Of a stretch of DNA of 64,000 nt, positions 25,401 through 37,481 are shown one piece after another. Source of the stretch: Gibbula magus (Eukaryota; Mollusca; Gastropoda; Trochida; Trochidae); NCBI GenBank assembly GCA_936450465.1, contig OW388296.1, positions 34,638,086 to 34,702,085 on the forward strand, in the 5' to 3' direction. A model generated the notes under the pieces. That model did no database searches and was not told the origin of the DNA. It saw only the letters and a list, made by a program, of their open reading frames with translations. The position numbers and the translations under genes are program-made. The first letter of the stretch is position 1. Each line of letters begins with the position of its first letter.

Positions 25401-27892
25401 TCATTTAGCAACAATCCCAACACAATTGAAATTAAAGTCAGTCCATCAGTTCATAACTGAAGGCATTGTGGGAAAATATTTTTACTCATTGAGCGATTCA
25501 TCAAAGTCAGTACTGTTATATTTGTGACCACATTGCAACAGTACAAATCTTGTGTTTTGAGGGAATCAATTGTTGGAATGAAAGCAACACCCTCAGAATC
25601 AGGCACCACAGCATTGTAGACAAGTCCCTGAAGATTCAACTTACACCATATCTATCATTAAACATCCTTTGAACTCAAATTCAAGTATCATTCATTTCTA
25701 TTTACTAGTTCCTCTATCTAATGATTTTGATTTATAGGGCTTGTTCAGTTAGTCAGTTTGCAAATGGGAATATACCCTGATTTAATGGCTGTTCAAATAT
25801 TTATACAGTCATGGAACAGGACAATAAATTTCACCATGTACCTGATTACCAAAAAACATGATATGCTAAATGTTGTGATTTTCCTATCTATCAGAGTAAT
25901 TGTTTGCTCAGACTGATGACATGTATTTATTACTGGAACAAGGAGCCAGACTCTCAGCGGCCATCAAATCAGTTTACTCTGGCACAGTGGACCAGTCAAG
26001 TTCCACAGTGGATCAGTCAAGTTCAACAATAACAAGTTACATGCATGGTTCATCACCAGGGGTGACCCACTACATTACTGGCGGTTTCTGAGAGTCTAAA
26101 ACATGTATACACTGCTTTACAAACAAAGTTGAGAGACTATTGGTGTTACCATGGGATACAGATTTACAGAATCTGTCGAGTGGAGTAGAGAACATTATGG
26201 ATACTATGCACGTTGGATGACAACATACTTATTTAAACAGGTCTAATATTTCTTTAAGTCTGAGGTCACGGACTGACCAAATTTTCACTAAAAAATACAC
26301 CATAAAGTCAACAATGGCTTTTTAAAACAGTCGACTTTCAAGATTGGTTTGACTTACAGGCACGGAAAAGATTGTTCAACCCTTGACATAAATTGACTAT
26401 ACAAATTATCTTGATAATACCATAAAATATCAAATTCAAAACACATTGACATAGCATCTAATATTCAAGGAATCTAAATACCTAGGTGCATGATAAATAT
26501 GTTTGCTTTCCAGTATAATCAGTTGATTGCAGACAGAAGGGAATATTACAGTCCGCAGCTTTAAACTGTCTTATTTCATAGGTTGCTGGTGCCAGCCAAT
26601 CTTGAACCTCGGCCAGATTAGAACAAAAAGCATTTTAAGCCTCTTAACTCAAACAAATCTAAACATAAAACGGCATAATTACCTCTACTTCAACAAGAAT
26701 ATTTGTAAAGCATAGAGATGGATTTGTCTATGACTGAAAGTGCAAGAGGAATGTGAAGAAATTGTCTTTTAATATTATTCACATCTTTCTATATATATGT
26801 TCTGTAGAAGATTCATTTCCTAAAACATAGTGACATCTAAGAAATTGAGGGATTTTTTATGAAATACTATCATAATAACGGAAAAGATGAAATTCTGTTC
26901 CCCTCATAAATATTGGTGAAAGAAATCAGTCGGTGTTGTCTACAAAAGTAGCACCCCCATCTTGTTTACTGTGGAGTATATTATATATTGACACGAGTTT
27001 TATTTATAGTGGGAATATACAGATATCTTGACAATAACTGTTATCACACCAACAACTCTAATCATTCATTGTCATAATAAACTAGAAAATATAGTTTAAA
27101 AACATCAAGAAGATATCATTAATCACTAGACTTGACGTCTGCTCTCTCTACATAAGCTCCTCAGCAAAGGAAACAAATTTTAAAGCCTGCAACCAAGCTC
27201 ATTAAAAAGTCAGAGTTTAAGACATGTCAGGTCACACCAACATGCGCAAGATGAAAATAGCCCTGGGATGTGACTGCACACTCGCTTGTGTCTCCTTGCA
27301 GGGAACTGTCACCAGTTGTTGTCTCCTTACAACTATGTCTCATCTCAAAGCTCTCTGAGGACTGGTCTCATTTTCTCAACAAACTCGCCTGGTTGTCTGC
27401 CAGATGTCTTTCATCTCTATTTTCAATAAATGAGGTCTTTCTTTCCAACAAATATTTCCCAAGTTGTGAATATCCAACTAAACTGCCTTTCTCTCCTAAC
27501 AGGGTCATCATTTATAACTTACCCTACAGCAGACGTAATTTCCATATTTTGTTGTGCAGGCAAATAACATTACACGACAAAATATATGTACATGCAAGAA
27601 TCCATGATGTTTCATTATAGTCTCAGTGACTCTTGTTCACTTTAATTGTGACAAATCTTTCCTTCTTTTAATAAACACAAATTTTGATCTAAACCTAAAC
27701 TAATCTGCCTTGACTACTCAGGCAGGATAACAACACCCCAGCAGGATAACAACCCCAGTATCTGCGGAGAAGGCTGACACCTCGCTCTCATTCTGGTACA
27801 CTCTCGGCTGGTACACTGCGATGTTTCAAACATTGATAGAAGTTTTAATATTTTCAAAGCATAAACATATGAGTGTTCAGCACCAACATCTA
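22452..27892. other. long non-coding stretch, probably intron
   Basis: No host exon is supported; the open frames are all under 120 codons with no motif. Around 22975-23030 and 24055-24150 the words TATAAGTCGACCCC and TATAAATCGAACCCC recur with CCCGGTAATATAC, which looks like an old DNA transposon, but I could not place its ends. A short direct repeat (CCAGTCAAGTTC) lies near 25990-26025. Confidence 0.45.
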
Positions 27893-28192
27893 CTCAGATC
27901 TGAGGTGAGGTGAGGTGTAAGTGAGGCTGCTAGTAGGCAGGGAGAAAGCCCGCAACGCCATGTGGTTATGCATTGCGGTGAAACCTGCGAGCACCAGCTT
28001 AAACTAGCGAACCATGGGTGGTACTACGCTGAAATTCAGTGTAGCATTGCACCCAAACCTTACTGCGTGTAGAACAGTTCTCTACTGCAGACAAAGTTGC
28101 CGTGCCGCTGGCGGGATTCCAACCCCGGACCTCTTGATCCGAAGCCGAACGCGCTAACCACTGCGCTATCCCGCCCCCCCTCAGAACTGAGG
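27893..28192 (-). mobile_element. full-length tRNA-derived SINE (copy A)
   Basis: Read on the minus strand, it starts at 28179 with a tRNA-like head: A box TAGCGCAGTGG and B box GGTTGGAATCC, followed by a conserved body (TGCAATGCTACACTGAATTT, GGTTCGCTAG, CTCGCAGGTTTCACCG) and ending in a (CACCT)n tail near 27906. Near-perfect 13-bp duplications CTCAGATCTGAGG and CTCAGAACTGAGG flank it (27893-27905, 28180-28192). The frame running through it is not a gene. Confidence 0.85.
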
Positions 28193-31100
28193 ATAGAAAC
28201 GATCCAGCGCTGTATTACAAAATGATGGCAATTTTCAAACCTTGACATTGCTTCATTAGACCCTGACCAATCAAAACCTCTATTGACCACATCCACTTTA
28301 ACTTAACCTCTGACCTTGTGACCTATGTAAATTCAAGTTGCAGGGTATAACAGTTCTTTGAAAATTACCAGCCGGCTGGATGTTATGTAAACCTCCTAGA
28401 ACACTGAGGACTTCATGCTATTTCTGTAATGATGCATGATGGGTGAAATCAATGCCATCTCCACCAATCATAAACCAAACTCATTTAATCTCCATGGAGA
28501 ATGAATATGTTCACACTTTTACATGCTATGGTATATATATATCATATTTCTAATCTAAGGCAAGCAAACTTCTTGATATAAACCAGAATAAGCAACATTA
28601 GATTTTGTTGGCAGGAGCTCATTCAAAAATAATAAATCTTTGGTTACTGGCTGACATGATTCTGTGTAGGAACATCTGAGATGGACTTTAGATAAAACCA
28701 AGCTAAGTAATTCATCAACATTTCGAAAAATGTCATCTCGGATATCTTCAAATTAAAAAACATTTTCGACCTGTCAATGGCCTTTTGTTTTGATTGATCA
28801 TTGGAGTTATAATGATTCTAAGGAGATGCATTGAACAAAAGTCATCTGAATTTATATTGATATTTATATAAAGTCTCCCTCCTGTGCTTCTTCAATATAA
28901 TGAAGCATACACTAAGTCTGTTAGCAGTAATCCAGTTCTATTTACAGCTCTCAGTTGATACATAGTGACAGGCTTGTATGGTACACAATATTGCAGCTAC
29001 ACAATCTGAAGGTCTCATAGAAACTGGCCAACTAATCAATCACAGATTCCAATATGGCCGCCTACTAATCAGCTTCATCAATTTGTCGGCCATCTTTAGC
29101 CAAGGGACAATAAGAGGTCATCAACTGACCGGCAACAAACTCACTGTCCAGAACAATGACCACAGGAAAGAGTTCTGACCACTTCACTAGTTCACTGGTC
29201 ACAGGATGTGATGCAGTAATAGCTCTACCCATGTCATCAGATTTCATTATACTTAGAGTACTGTAGCATCTACTCAATACTGACTTTGTTGATATGGGTC
29301 AAAACAATTATGCATGAGTACTGTCGAGAATGATATCTATCAATTATTATAGAATTACACCTTGTTGCAATCAGAAATATAGTTTATGTATTTACAATGT
29401 AAGTAACAAGGCCCGTCCGACAGTCAAAACCAAAATTTAGTCTCTGAAATGAATTTGTTTTTACAAATTTCATAAATCCAAATTAAAAATTTTAATTAAA
29501 ATACAAAGAAGGTTCTGAGATGTCCTTAAACTAACCTCTGTAGACTTGCTTAGACACGTAGGGTCTTGGACTTTCGGTCTGGGCTGTTTCTTTTGAGATT
29601 TTCTTTGATTTTACTATCTAAATTGACAAAATAAAACTTTAGGGATGGCTACATTTCAAGCTTGTATAATTATTTTTATGTTATGCTGAGGCAGGACTGT
29701 TGTTTGAAAAGTTGACAATGTCTGAGGTATTGGAGTTTGACTTGAAGAAAACTTTAGCGTTAGGATCTGCCAAATTATTTTATGGCTCAAAAGGATTATT
29801 TAATTGAAGACCAGAATACAATCAAGAAACTCATTCATAACACACTTCAATATCTACATTACACTATTCTTGCCTTATCATTTATATAGCACACATTGGT
29901 GACACATGATACAACATAGGTAAAACATTAAACCATCTTATCTGATGGACATCTATAGACAAAAGGTCAGTTTCCTGGTAATGCACAGAGAACTTCAGTC
30001 TTACTTAGCCCTACTCAACCCTTTGACTGTGAAAACCATCAGCCCCAATAACAACTGTATACATCAATTGACAAGCAGCCAATTCCTGTACAAGGAAAGA
30101 AATAACAGCATGGTTGAGAACTATTTTGTCAGGTCAAAATTCTACATACTGGAGGAGGCTTATGCCACCAGATCCAAAACCCTGCATGTTCGAGGGGCTT
30201 GTGCTGCTAGGTCCAAAACATTGCATGTTGGAAAACAATTATGCCAGCAAGTTATAGGTCAACAAGAAGAGACAGGGTGCTTGTGGCGGATGTTACGTTG
30301 GATGTGTATTCATGTAGTCCAAACACATTGAAATGTCACGTATACAACGTGAGACAAGCCACTGGTTATTACAAACATGACATGAATACCGAGGATTTCA
30401 ATCATATCCTTGTCTGTCATACACTCTGACATACCCAATCATATCCTTGTCTGTCATACACTCTGTCATACCCAATCAAAGCCAAAGTGGGTTAAATCTG
30501 CAAGGTGCATTGTATTAATTTTATTGACATTTGATATTTTTATTATTTCATAATTTTAGAAACAAAACCATTTCAGGCCTGAAGGGTAATAAATCTTTTC
30601 AACTTCAAGAAATAATGGCCATGCTAAAACAAAATGGATAACAAACAACATTTGCAGACATTAATGTTAAAAGCAGGTAAGTCCATAGAGTATTATGATC
30701 TCCAATTTTGTCTCCATGAGTAAAGGTAAATTGTGCTCGCAGTTACAGATCGTTCAAACCACTATTACCTTTTTATGAAATAATAAATCATCCCCCCTTC
30801 ATCCCCCTCATTTATACTCCAGTATCCATTCATATTTGTCACAGCAGCGAGCAAGCCCTGATTATATATCACTCAATAGCCTTCTTCACCAATCCCTCTC
30901 ATCAGTTCATTATTCCCAAGTGTATCGTATGTAGCATCTCAATGAAAGCTATAATTCTCATGAATCAAAATAGATTAACATTGTGGCAAACACAGCGCAA
31001 AAACAATATCTGCTTATCAAAAGTTCATAAAAGATGTTTTAATAAATTATTATATAAATATACACCTCTATAAGGCAATTTGCACTGGCCACACAGGGTC

Positions 31101-32545
31101 ACACTACAGTCAGCTTTTAATCACAAGACTCGGGATAAAAATATATGAAATGTACAAATGATCATTTAGGTGCAAAATACATCCCTACAAAATTTCAGCT
31201 TGAGGTGGCTACAGTGGTTCTTGAGAAGTCGAAAATGGGAAAAGTTTACAGACAACGCCCAATGGACAACAGACACACCTGACAGTCTAAAACTGTATCA
31301 AATATTTTTGCAAGATGCAAAACCCAAATCTGATGGTGTGAAGTTGAATGCTGCAGCCACTGCAGTGTAGAGAAGGTATAGGCAGGTAGGAAAGTACTGC
31401 TATCAGTCTAACAATCTTGCCTTGCTTGCTTTCCAGAATGACTCATTGATAATCAGGACTTATCAAGTGTAACACACACCTTCACATAATCTAACCAGTG
31501 ATAAAATCCAACATATGCTCAACATACCTTCAACACAGAATATACATAAAGGGAGGGAGTTCAATGAGGAAAAGTCGAGCATGATATATCCTCATAAAAG
31601 ATATGAATATTCATGATATATTATAAACTGTTTTGTGTCAAGTAAACTATTCGTGTTTTTCCACATGAATTATTTAAGTAGGAAATGTTCCCACAGTTAC
31701 TTACAATTCAACTGCTATTTACATAAATACACCTTTTTATGATCATTGTCGAGAGTAATCAACTCTCATTAAATCCATATTCAACATGGCCCTAAACCAA
31801 GGTGAAAGGTTTAACACATTTCAGTCTTTTGTTTGATGATATGATATAGATTGAATACATGAAGATAGTCTATTACATGCAGGATAAATACGCTTTCCTG
31901 AGTAAATCAGGGTAAACTCTAGATTTAGATACTTAAAGATTGCATTCTATCGCCGAGGTCTGCCATCTTGGGTTTTTTTTCCTATTTGAGAAATGCAAAA
32001 CACCTATTTTTTTTATAAATATTACATCGTTTTAATGATAAAACAAATAAATTGATAAACTATCCAAAAAGTAACAAAGGATTGTTCGTAAGACTTATCA
32101 ACAATGTTTTAAATTTATTATGTTGTAGCGAAGTTTTCCCCACTTGTAGCACCAATAAATGGCTTCACGTCTTGTTTTTATTTTAATGTGCGCTAGTCTT
32201 TATCAAATTGACAAATATACAGACTGAGAGATTAAAATACATGTGTTTAACTTTAACTACACTGTTTAATGTATCAATATCATATAATACATGGGTAAAT
32301 GGGAATATCCTCTCAAATTTCTTTTCTATAAAAAAACTGATTCGACCCTTATGTTATTGGAACCTCATTAGCTTATGACCAGTGTTTTAAGAGTCACTGC
32401 AGACGTAAGTACATTCATTACGAATTTGAGTGGTAGAAGAAACATAAATATTTCTATTTTTCTCTAAATTTCCATGTACTTGTTTTTCCTGTATGTTTCA
32501 AATACTCCCATGAACTCACAGCACAAAACCTCAACTCGGGAGCAG
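28193..32545. other. non-coding stretch with small repeats
   Basis: No exon is supported. A 37-bp unit is tandemly doubled near 30401-30475 (AATCATATCCTTGTCTGTCA...). Around 31160-31250 the sequence resembles a widespread molluscan dispersed repeat (AAATTTCAGCTTGAGG, then CTTGAGAAGTCGAAAATGGG); that recognition is from memory. Confidence 0.45.
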
Positions 32546-32865
32546 TTCTCTATCAAAGAAATGAGGTGAGGTGATTTGGGGTTTAACGCCTCTTTCAAGA
32601 TTGCACTTATAATATCATGGTTGCTAGTATTATTGCAGGAAGAAAGCCCACAACACCACGTGGTTATGTATTGCGGTGAACCTGCGAGCAACGGCTGGCG
32701 CTAGCAAACCACGGGTGGTACTGCACTGAAATTCAGTGTAGCATTGCATCCAAACCTTACTGCATGTAGTACAGTTCTCTACTGCAGACAAAGTTGCCGT
32801 GCCCCTGGTGGGATTCGAACCAAACCCGCTAACCTCAGTGCTATCCCGCCCCTTCTCTATCTAAG
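32546..32865 (-). mobile_element. tRNA-derived SINE (copy B) with an internal deletion in the head
   Basis: Same family as copy A: body words TGCAATGCTACACTGAATTT and GTTCGCTAG-like segments, B box GGTTCGAATCC (32813-32823), and a tail GAGGTGAGGTGATTTGGGG on the plus strand. The part between the A and B boxes is shortened. Flanking repeats TTCTCTATCAAAG and TTCTCTATCTAAG (32546-32558, 32853-32865) match at 12 of 13. Confidence 0.8.
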
Positions 32866-33271
32866 ATACACTTGCCAACTTAGGATATACTGTAGGATAT
32901 CTCAAGAGTAGAGATCAGGGGTACTTCAGCCAGGTGCAACCAATACATACAAGCTGTCAGCTGTATTTACCTAGGGGAAGGTGTGTATAAACACCAACTC
33001 AACACTCTGTATCACATGCTACAGACCTCTGCTTCCAGCTGTACACTCCTTTCTGAGGGTGTGGATATATCTATTAGGGTTTGATCTATTAACCATCTAA
33101 AAACAATTCATACTGTTACAAACTAACAACATTATCTCCCTTTTGACCGACATGAAATTGTCATTGTGATCATGGGCAGGTTACCTTCCGTGATTTTTAT
33201 AAACATTTTAAACTAAGACAATATTATTAATTGAAAGTCTATCATGAGGTGGCCAATGGCCAAATCAGAAA

Positions 33272-33459
33272 GAGGTGAGGTGATTTCGGGTTCAACACCA
33301 CTTTCAAAAGTATTTCACTTATATCAGGGGTGCTATTTACTTTGCAAGGAGAAAGTCGGAAACACAATTGTAGGCTGTATAGCTATACAGTGCGTGAAAC
33401 CTGCGAGCATCGGCTGGAATTAGCGAAGCATTGGTGGTACTGCATTGAAATTCAATGAA
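33272..33459 (-). mobile_element. 5'-truncated SINE (copy C)
   Basis: This contains the tail and body of the SINE (GAGGTGAGGTGATTTCGGG, CTGCGAGCATCGGCTGG, ACTGCATTGAAATTCA on the plus strand) but lacks the tRNA-like head, as expected for incomplete reverse transcription. Confidence 0.7.
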
Positions 33460-34165
33460 GGGATGCCACTTTTAGTTAAATTTTATTTTTATAATATCAT
33501 GGCAAGTAAAGGTAACAGTGAGGTACTACATTGCAGTGGATTTTGCATTTATTATAAGGTAAACGGACTGCAATCTTTAACTGTCATTAAAGGAGAATAT
33601 TTGTAAAGATTTATATTCTGTTATAGTAAAATATACTTTGAAAAACATATTCCCCCGAAAATAATAAGGAAAGCTGTGTTTATTTACTAATTACGCGATA
33701 TAACAGACGCGCCTACTGTTGCCTGTGCGCGTATGCATATTTGCCGGTAGCCTTCGGCAGGTTTAGGCTGTGACGTCAGAGATGCTCTACGGCCCGCGTT
33801 GGTCCTTAGCGCAGTGAAAGGAAAAGCATTACAGTAGATGAAGAATCGGTTGAAAACGTTGATTTCGGGTAGTTTTGTACTTGATATGGTATATTGGGCA
33901 GCGTTGGTGTGCAGTAATTCATCAAAGTCTGGACAGAAGTTTACATATTTTTAATTTTGAAGTGAAAAGACGGATGCAGCGTGGCGAAAGGTTTGAATAG
34001 TGTCAAAGAGGAAAGAAGGACCGAAAACCGTCGGAATCTGTCTCACTATGTTCAGAGCATTTTGATCCGTTATATTAAAACAGTTTTATAAATAAGTGAT
34101 AGCTAGTCTTAGAGTACTCGTAATTAACAGTCCTTTATAAGGATATAACTTATAATGCCTTCTTA

Positions 34166-34258
34166 TGGGAGGTGTCATCCTCGGTTACCCAGAATTGTAT
34201 ATATGCTCCAGCGGAGAATAACGGAGCATATATAAAACCCTGGGTACCAACGAGGATG
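34166..34258. repeat. 93-bp hairpin-forming repeat
   Basis: CATCCTCGGTTACCCAG followed by TATATATGCTCC is mirrored by GGAGCATATATA and CCTGGGTACCAACGAGGATG, with a 13-bp loop. The two arms differ by a few bases and one small insertion. It is a small palindromic MITE-like unit; no target duplication is clear. Confidence 0.65.
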
Positions 34259-34851
34259 GGGATGTGTAGGCCGTGCTTTGACTGTGAAACTTGGTACACA
34301 GTTGTATAATTATTTGTCATTGGCTAATAACTGTATTAGATTACCGGTAATTTCAATTTAATATGGCCAACGTGGCAGCTCAAATGGCATTGTCAGACAC
34401 ACACAAAATATGTCCTGGTTATAGATCATTTGAAAACTATAGTGATATTCAACGCTAAAATGATTTCTGTCGCTTATATTACACCCCACCACCCCCACTT
34501 ACTAAATCCTAAATCTTGCCCCAATTTTTTTAACCCTTTCTACGTCTATGTTGGATCCTGTTTTTTTAATATATTTACTAAAAATGCATTTCCACTGATT
34601 GTAGATGTTCACAATATCACAACAAATGATTATTGAAAAAAATAATAAGTTTCAGTGTTCAATCCTTGTGGGTGCTTGGTTTGTGTACTTGTGATAGGAG
34701 AACACGTAACTGTCTAGCAACTCAAGTTCAAATAATTACTGTCTGCAAGGCAGAACTAGCTACATATATATAGTAGAAAGCACACGTAGAAAGTGACTCA
34801 AAGTGAAAGACCCCCCCCCCCCCCCTCCAACTCGGTTAATAGTAAGCTAGT

Positions 34852-35473
34852 AAGCCCTGTTTATACAGCAAGCGTTTGCATTTGAGTAAATCGTAACACA
34901 TATTAAAATTTGCTCATATGAGCAAAATTCGCCGTAAGGATGCATTTGCAAAAATTTATATTTTACTACCGTAAGCAAATTTTCACCTAGTCAGCGACGG
35001 TTGCAATTGTTTACTACCGTGAGTGAATGTGGTATTTTAACTATTCTAGTAACAGTTCGTCGTTTACAGACATAGTGATTTCACATCGGTTGAAAACATA
35101 TATTAGAGAACTTTAGAAATTCTTAATATTGTTTTTCAAATTCTCTTTATAGGATAATCTCCTTCTTGCACGCGATGAACTTCGAAAACTATCCGAAATT
35201 TCGATTTTCTTTTATAATTAGGGCGACAAAGTCAAACCAATGTTGACAGATTTAAATTAATGTCATTTATTTAGTTTACATCTAATACATATTAATTGAC
35301 ATATTTTAGAAATTCCCTATTCATTTATTAAAAGAGTTGGAATCCTATTTTCTTACACAGAAATAAAACATGCATGAACGCATAGTAAATTTACTTTTAC
35401 TAACAGGCGAATATTACTACCATAAGCAATATTGCACATGTGCACTGCAAATTTCGCCGTATAAACAGGGCTT
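34852..35473. mobile_element. 622-bp TIR element (MITE) nested in the TTAA element
   Basis: AAGCCCTGTTTATACAGC at 34852 is mirrored by GCCGTATAAACAGGGCTT ending at 35473 (17 of 18 matching). The subterminal segments also share inverted words such as TACCGTAAGCAAATT and ACCATAAGCAATATT in direct orientation. I could not define the target duplication, so superfamily is open. Confidence 0.6.
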
Positions 35474-36302
35474 TACACTACGTTATTACAGGCTTCTAAT
35501 ATCGGAGTTCCTTATTATCGTGTTAGTCAGGTTTTCGTGACTACCAAATCTCTCACATAGCTATGTGTAGATCTTACTTGATTAGGATTGAACAGTGGTT
35601 TGTACGTTAGATCTAAATAATAATAATTATTAAAATCAAAACCTTTTTAAAGCAAACACGATTTGAATAATCGGGATCAAGATGGTTCATTTTGTCCTGT
35701 GCAACTGGTTACTTCAGCGGTACAGTATATATACGAATAAAGCAGTATAATTTGTAGTAACATATTTTAATTAACTAAATAAAGGTTGTTTACACTCATT
35801 TTATCTACATGAAGACAATAACTATTTAATGTACGGCATAATCCACTACTTATTGTGAAATTGTAACGTTAGAGTTTGCCAGTCCCTACGTACGAATCTG
35901 TATTTCAAACTCTCTCACTGTTTACTTCTGAAAGCTCATCCTCACTTGATTCCTGGTGTTCAACTCAATGTTGATTCACAATAGGTTCATACTGATAAGG
36001 ACTGATGTTATTTATGTCAGATGGTTGAAAATCAACGCTATCCGAGAAAGCCATAACAACACTACGAACGTAGTAAATACACTGCCTCAGCGCGCGGGAG
36101 AGCATCTTTGACATCATATCACGTGACTGCTGCCAGCCTGATTAACTCTCGGGGATTTCCGGAAAAACGACTCGCACCGAAAACGTTTTATCAACGTTTC
36201 TACATAAAATGTCGCATTTTAACATTTTTTTTGACACACTTTGTCTTAAACAATACTGTTAAACATGTTAAAACAAAGTTTTTCTCTAACATTCTCCTTT
36301 AA

Positions 36303-37063
36303 CTCAAGTACAAGAGTAATAGAATGGACATGTCAACATGACATACATATGGGAAACATTTTTATATAAATATACAATGATTCTCAAATACATCTAAATC
36401 AAGTCCTTGTCATAAGCTACAATCAGCTTACACAGCATGAAAGAAAAAATCAAGTATATGTGTATGCCTTGTAGAGTTTCTCAAATTAATGCTTTAGGGC
36501 AAAATTATGGAATATATATTTTCGACTGATTACTCATTGTAAAATGTGTGATTTGCTGTTGTGGGACTGATACTGCTTAAAATAAATCATTACTCAACTA
36601 TAGCGGATTAGAAAACTAACAGCATGTGATACTGATGGAATAACTTAATGATACAAAAAGGAGTAAGTACATGTTTTCATGGTATCCCTGTATCAACAAC
36701 ATGATCTCTTGTTGACATTTGATCTATATTTTATATTGTATGTAATGACATTGATAGTGATGGAAGCATGCTGGTTCATGATACGATGTAGTTGGATAAC
36801 ATGGACGACCCAGTAGAAAGTAGGTCAACTTGAAACTATTTGTATAACTGATTATTACTACTAATGAGCAATTCAATGTACAAATATGAGTATTAAGAAA
36901 TATTTATGACATAGATATGTAATAATGTCATTGATTGACACTGAAATTCAAGTCATATGAAATGAACAAGCCTTATTGACCATCCCACTTGTTAATGGAG
37001 GGAGGCACATGGTTTTATCACACGAGTTGAGTTTGATGTGAATACGAGGAGTAATTTACTTAC
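36303..37063. other. intron sequence next to the C1-domain exon
   Basis: No repeat or open frame of note. It begins with the GTAAGTAA donor of the exon at 37064 when read on the minus strand. Confidence 0.5.
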
Positions 37064-37481
37064 TTTTACATCGTAGACATTCCTTGTATAGTCCCCAGAT
37101 AAAGTCTCCACACTTGTCACACCATGTTGGATTTGTCAACTGACATGTCACAAAATCGTGTCCGCGGCCAAGTCGTTCTTCAGTATCAATCTGGGCCATT
37201 TCAATGTGTTCCTGATAAAAACAAGTAGTGTAGTTCAGATCTTGAAACTCGTCGTCACTGCCTTTGCTACCATTTCTCTTTTTGACCTGAAGTCCAAAAC
37301 CTTGCATGACATTTTTATAATTTTGTCCGATGTTATTTTGCACTTTCACAATTCGTCGTTTGATAGCGTCAAAAATATCTGGCGAAGTACTTTCTGAGCA
37401 ATTTCCTGACATAGAGTTGGCTGCGGCCATAGCTTTCTCAACTTCCTGCATGTAAAACTCTTCAAAATAAGCTCTTGCCAT
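37064..37481 (-). CDS. exon with the first half of a RASSF1-type C1 zinc finger
   Basis: RASSF1A/RASSF5-type proteins are Ras/Rap effectors and MST-kinase adaptors with an N-terminal C1 finger, a Ras-association domain and a SARAH helix. The exon encodes 139 residues plus one base up to the strong donor AAAA|GTAAGTAA. Residues 105-138 read GRGHDF...PTWCDKCGDFIWG...CLRC, giving H108, C121, C124 and C138 in the spacing H-x12-C-x2-C-x13-C; GRGHxF and TWCDxCGDFIWG match RASSF1A closely. The remaining C1 ligands must be in the next exon, which I did not find. Residues 1-107 are not recognised. The ATG at 37481 follows an in-frame TAG, but TGTTAG just before it could also be a splice acceptor, so this may be an internal exon. 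Confidence 0.7.

Larger units (their letters stand above)
33587..36302. mobile_element. TTAA-flanked 2.7-kb non-autonomous DNA transposon with nested elements
   Basis: TTAA at 33587-33590 and 36299-36302 flanks short inverted termini, AGGAGAATATT (33591) and AGGAGAATGTT (reverse complement of the end at 36298). A second inverted pair, TGACGTCAGAGATGCTCT (33771-33788) and TGATGTCAAAGATGCTCT (reverse complement of 36099-36116), sits at almost the same distance from each end (180 and 182 bp), which strongly supports one unit. No transposase frame. Nested are a hairpin repeat (34166-34258) and a TIR element (34852-35473), plus a 15-base poly(C) at 34811-34825. Confidence 0.65.

Noticed and set aside
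28110..28179. Possible functional tRNA gene
   Set aside because: A and B boxes are present but no intact acceptor stem or anticodon arm; the sequence runs on into the SINE body and recurs in other copies.
28060..28296. 78-codon frame reading GRDSAVVSAFGFGSRGPGLESR
   Set aside because: This is the tRNA-like head of a SINE read as protein.
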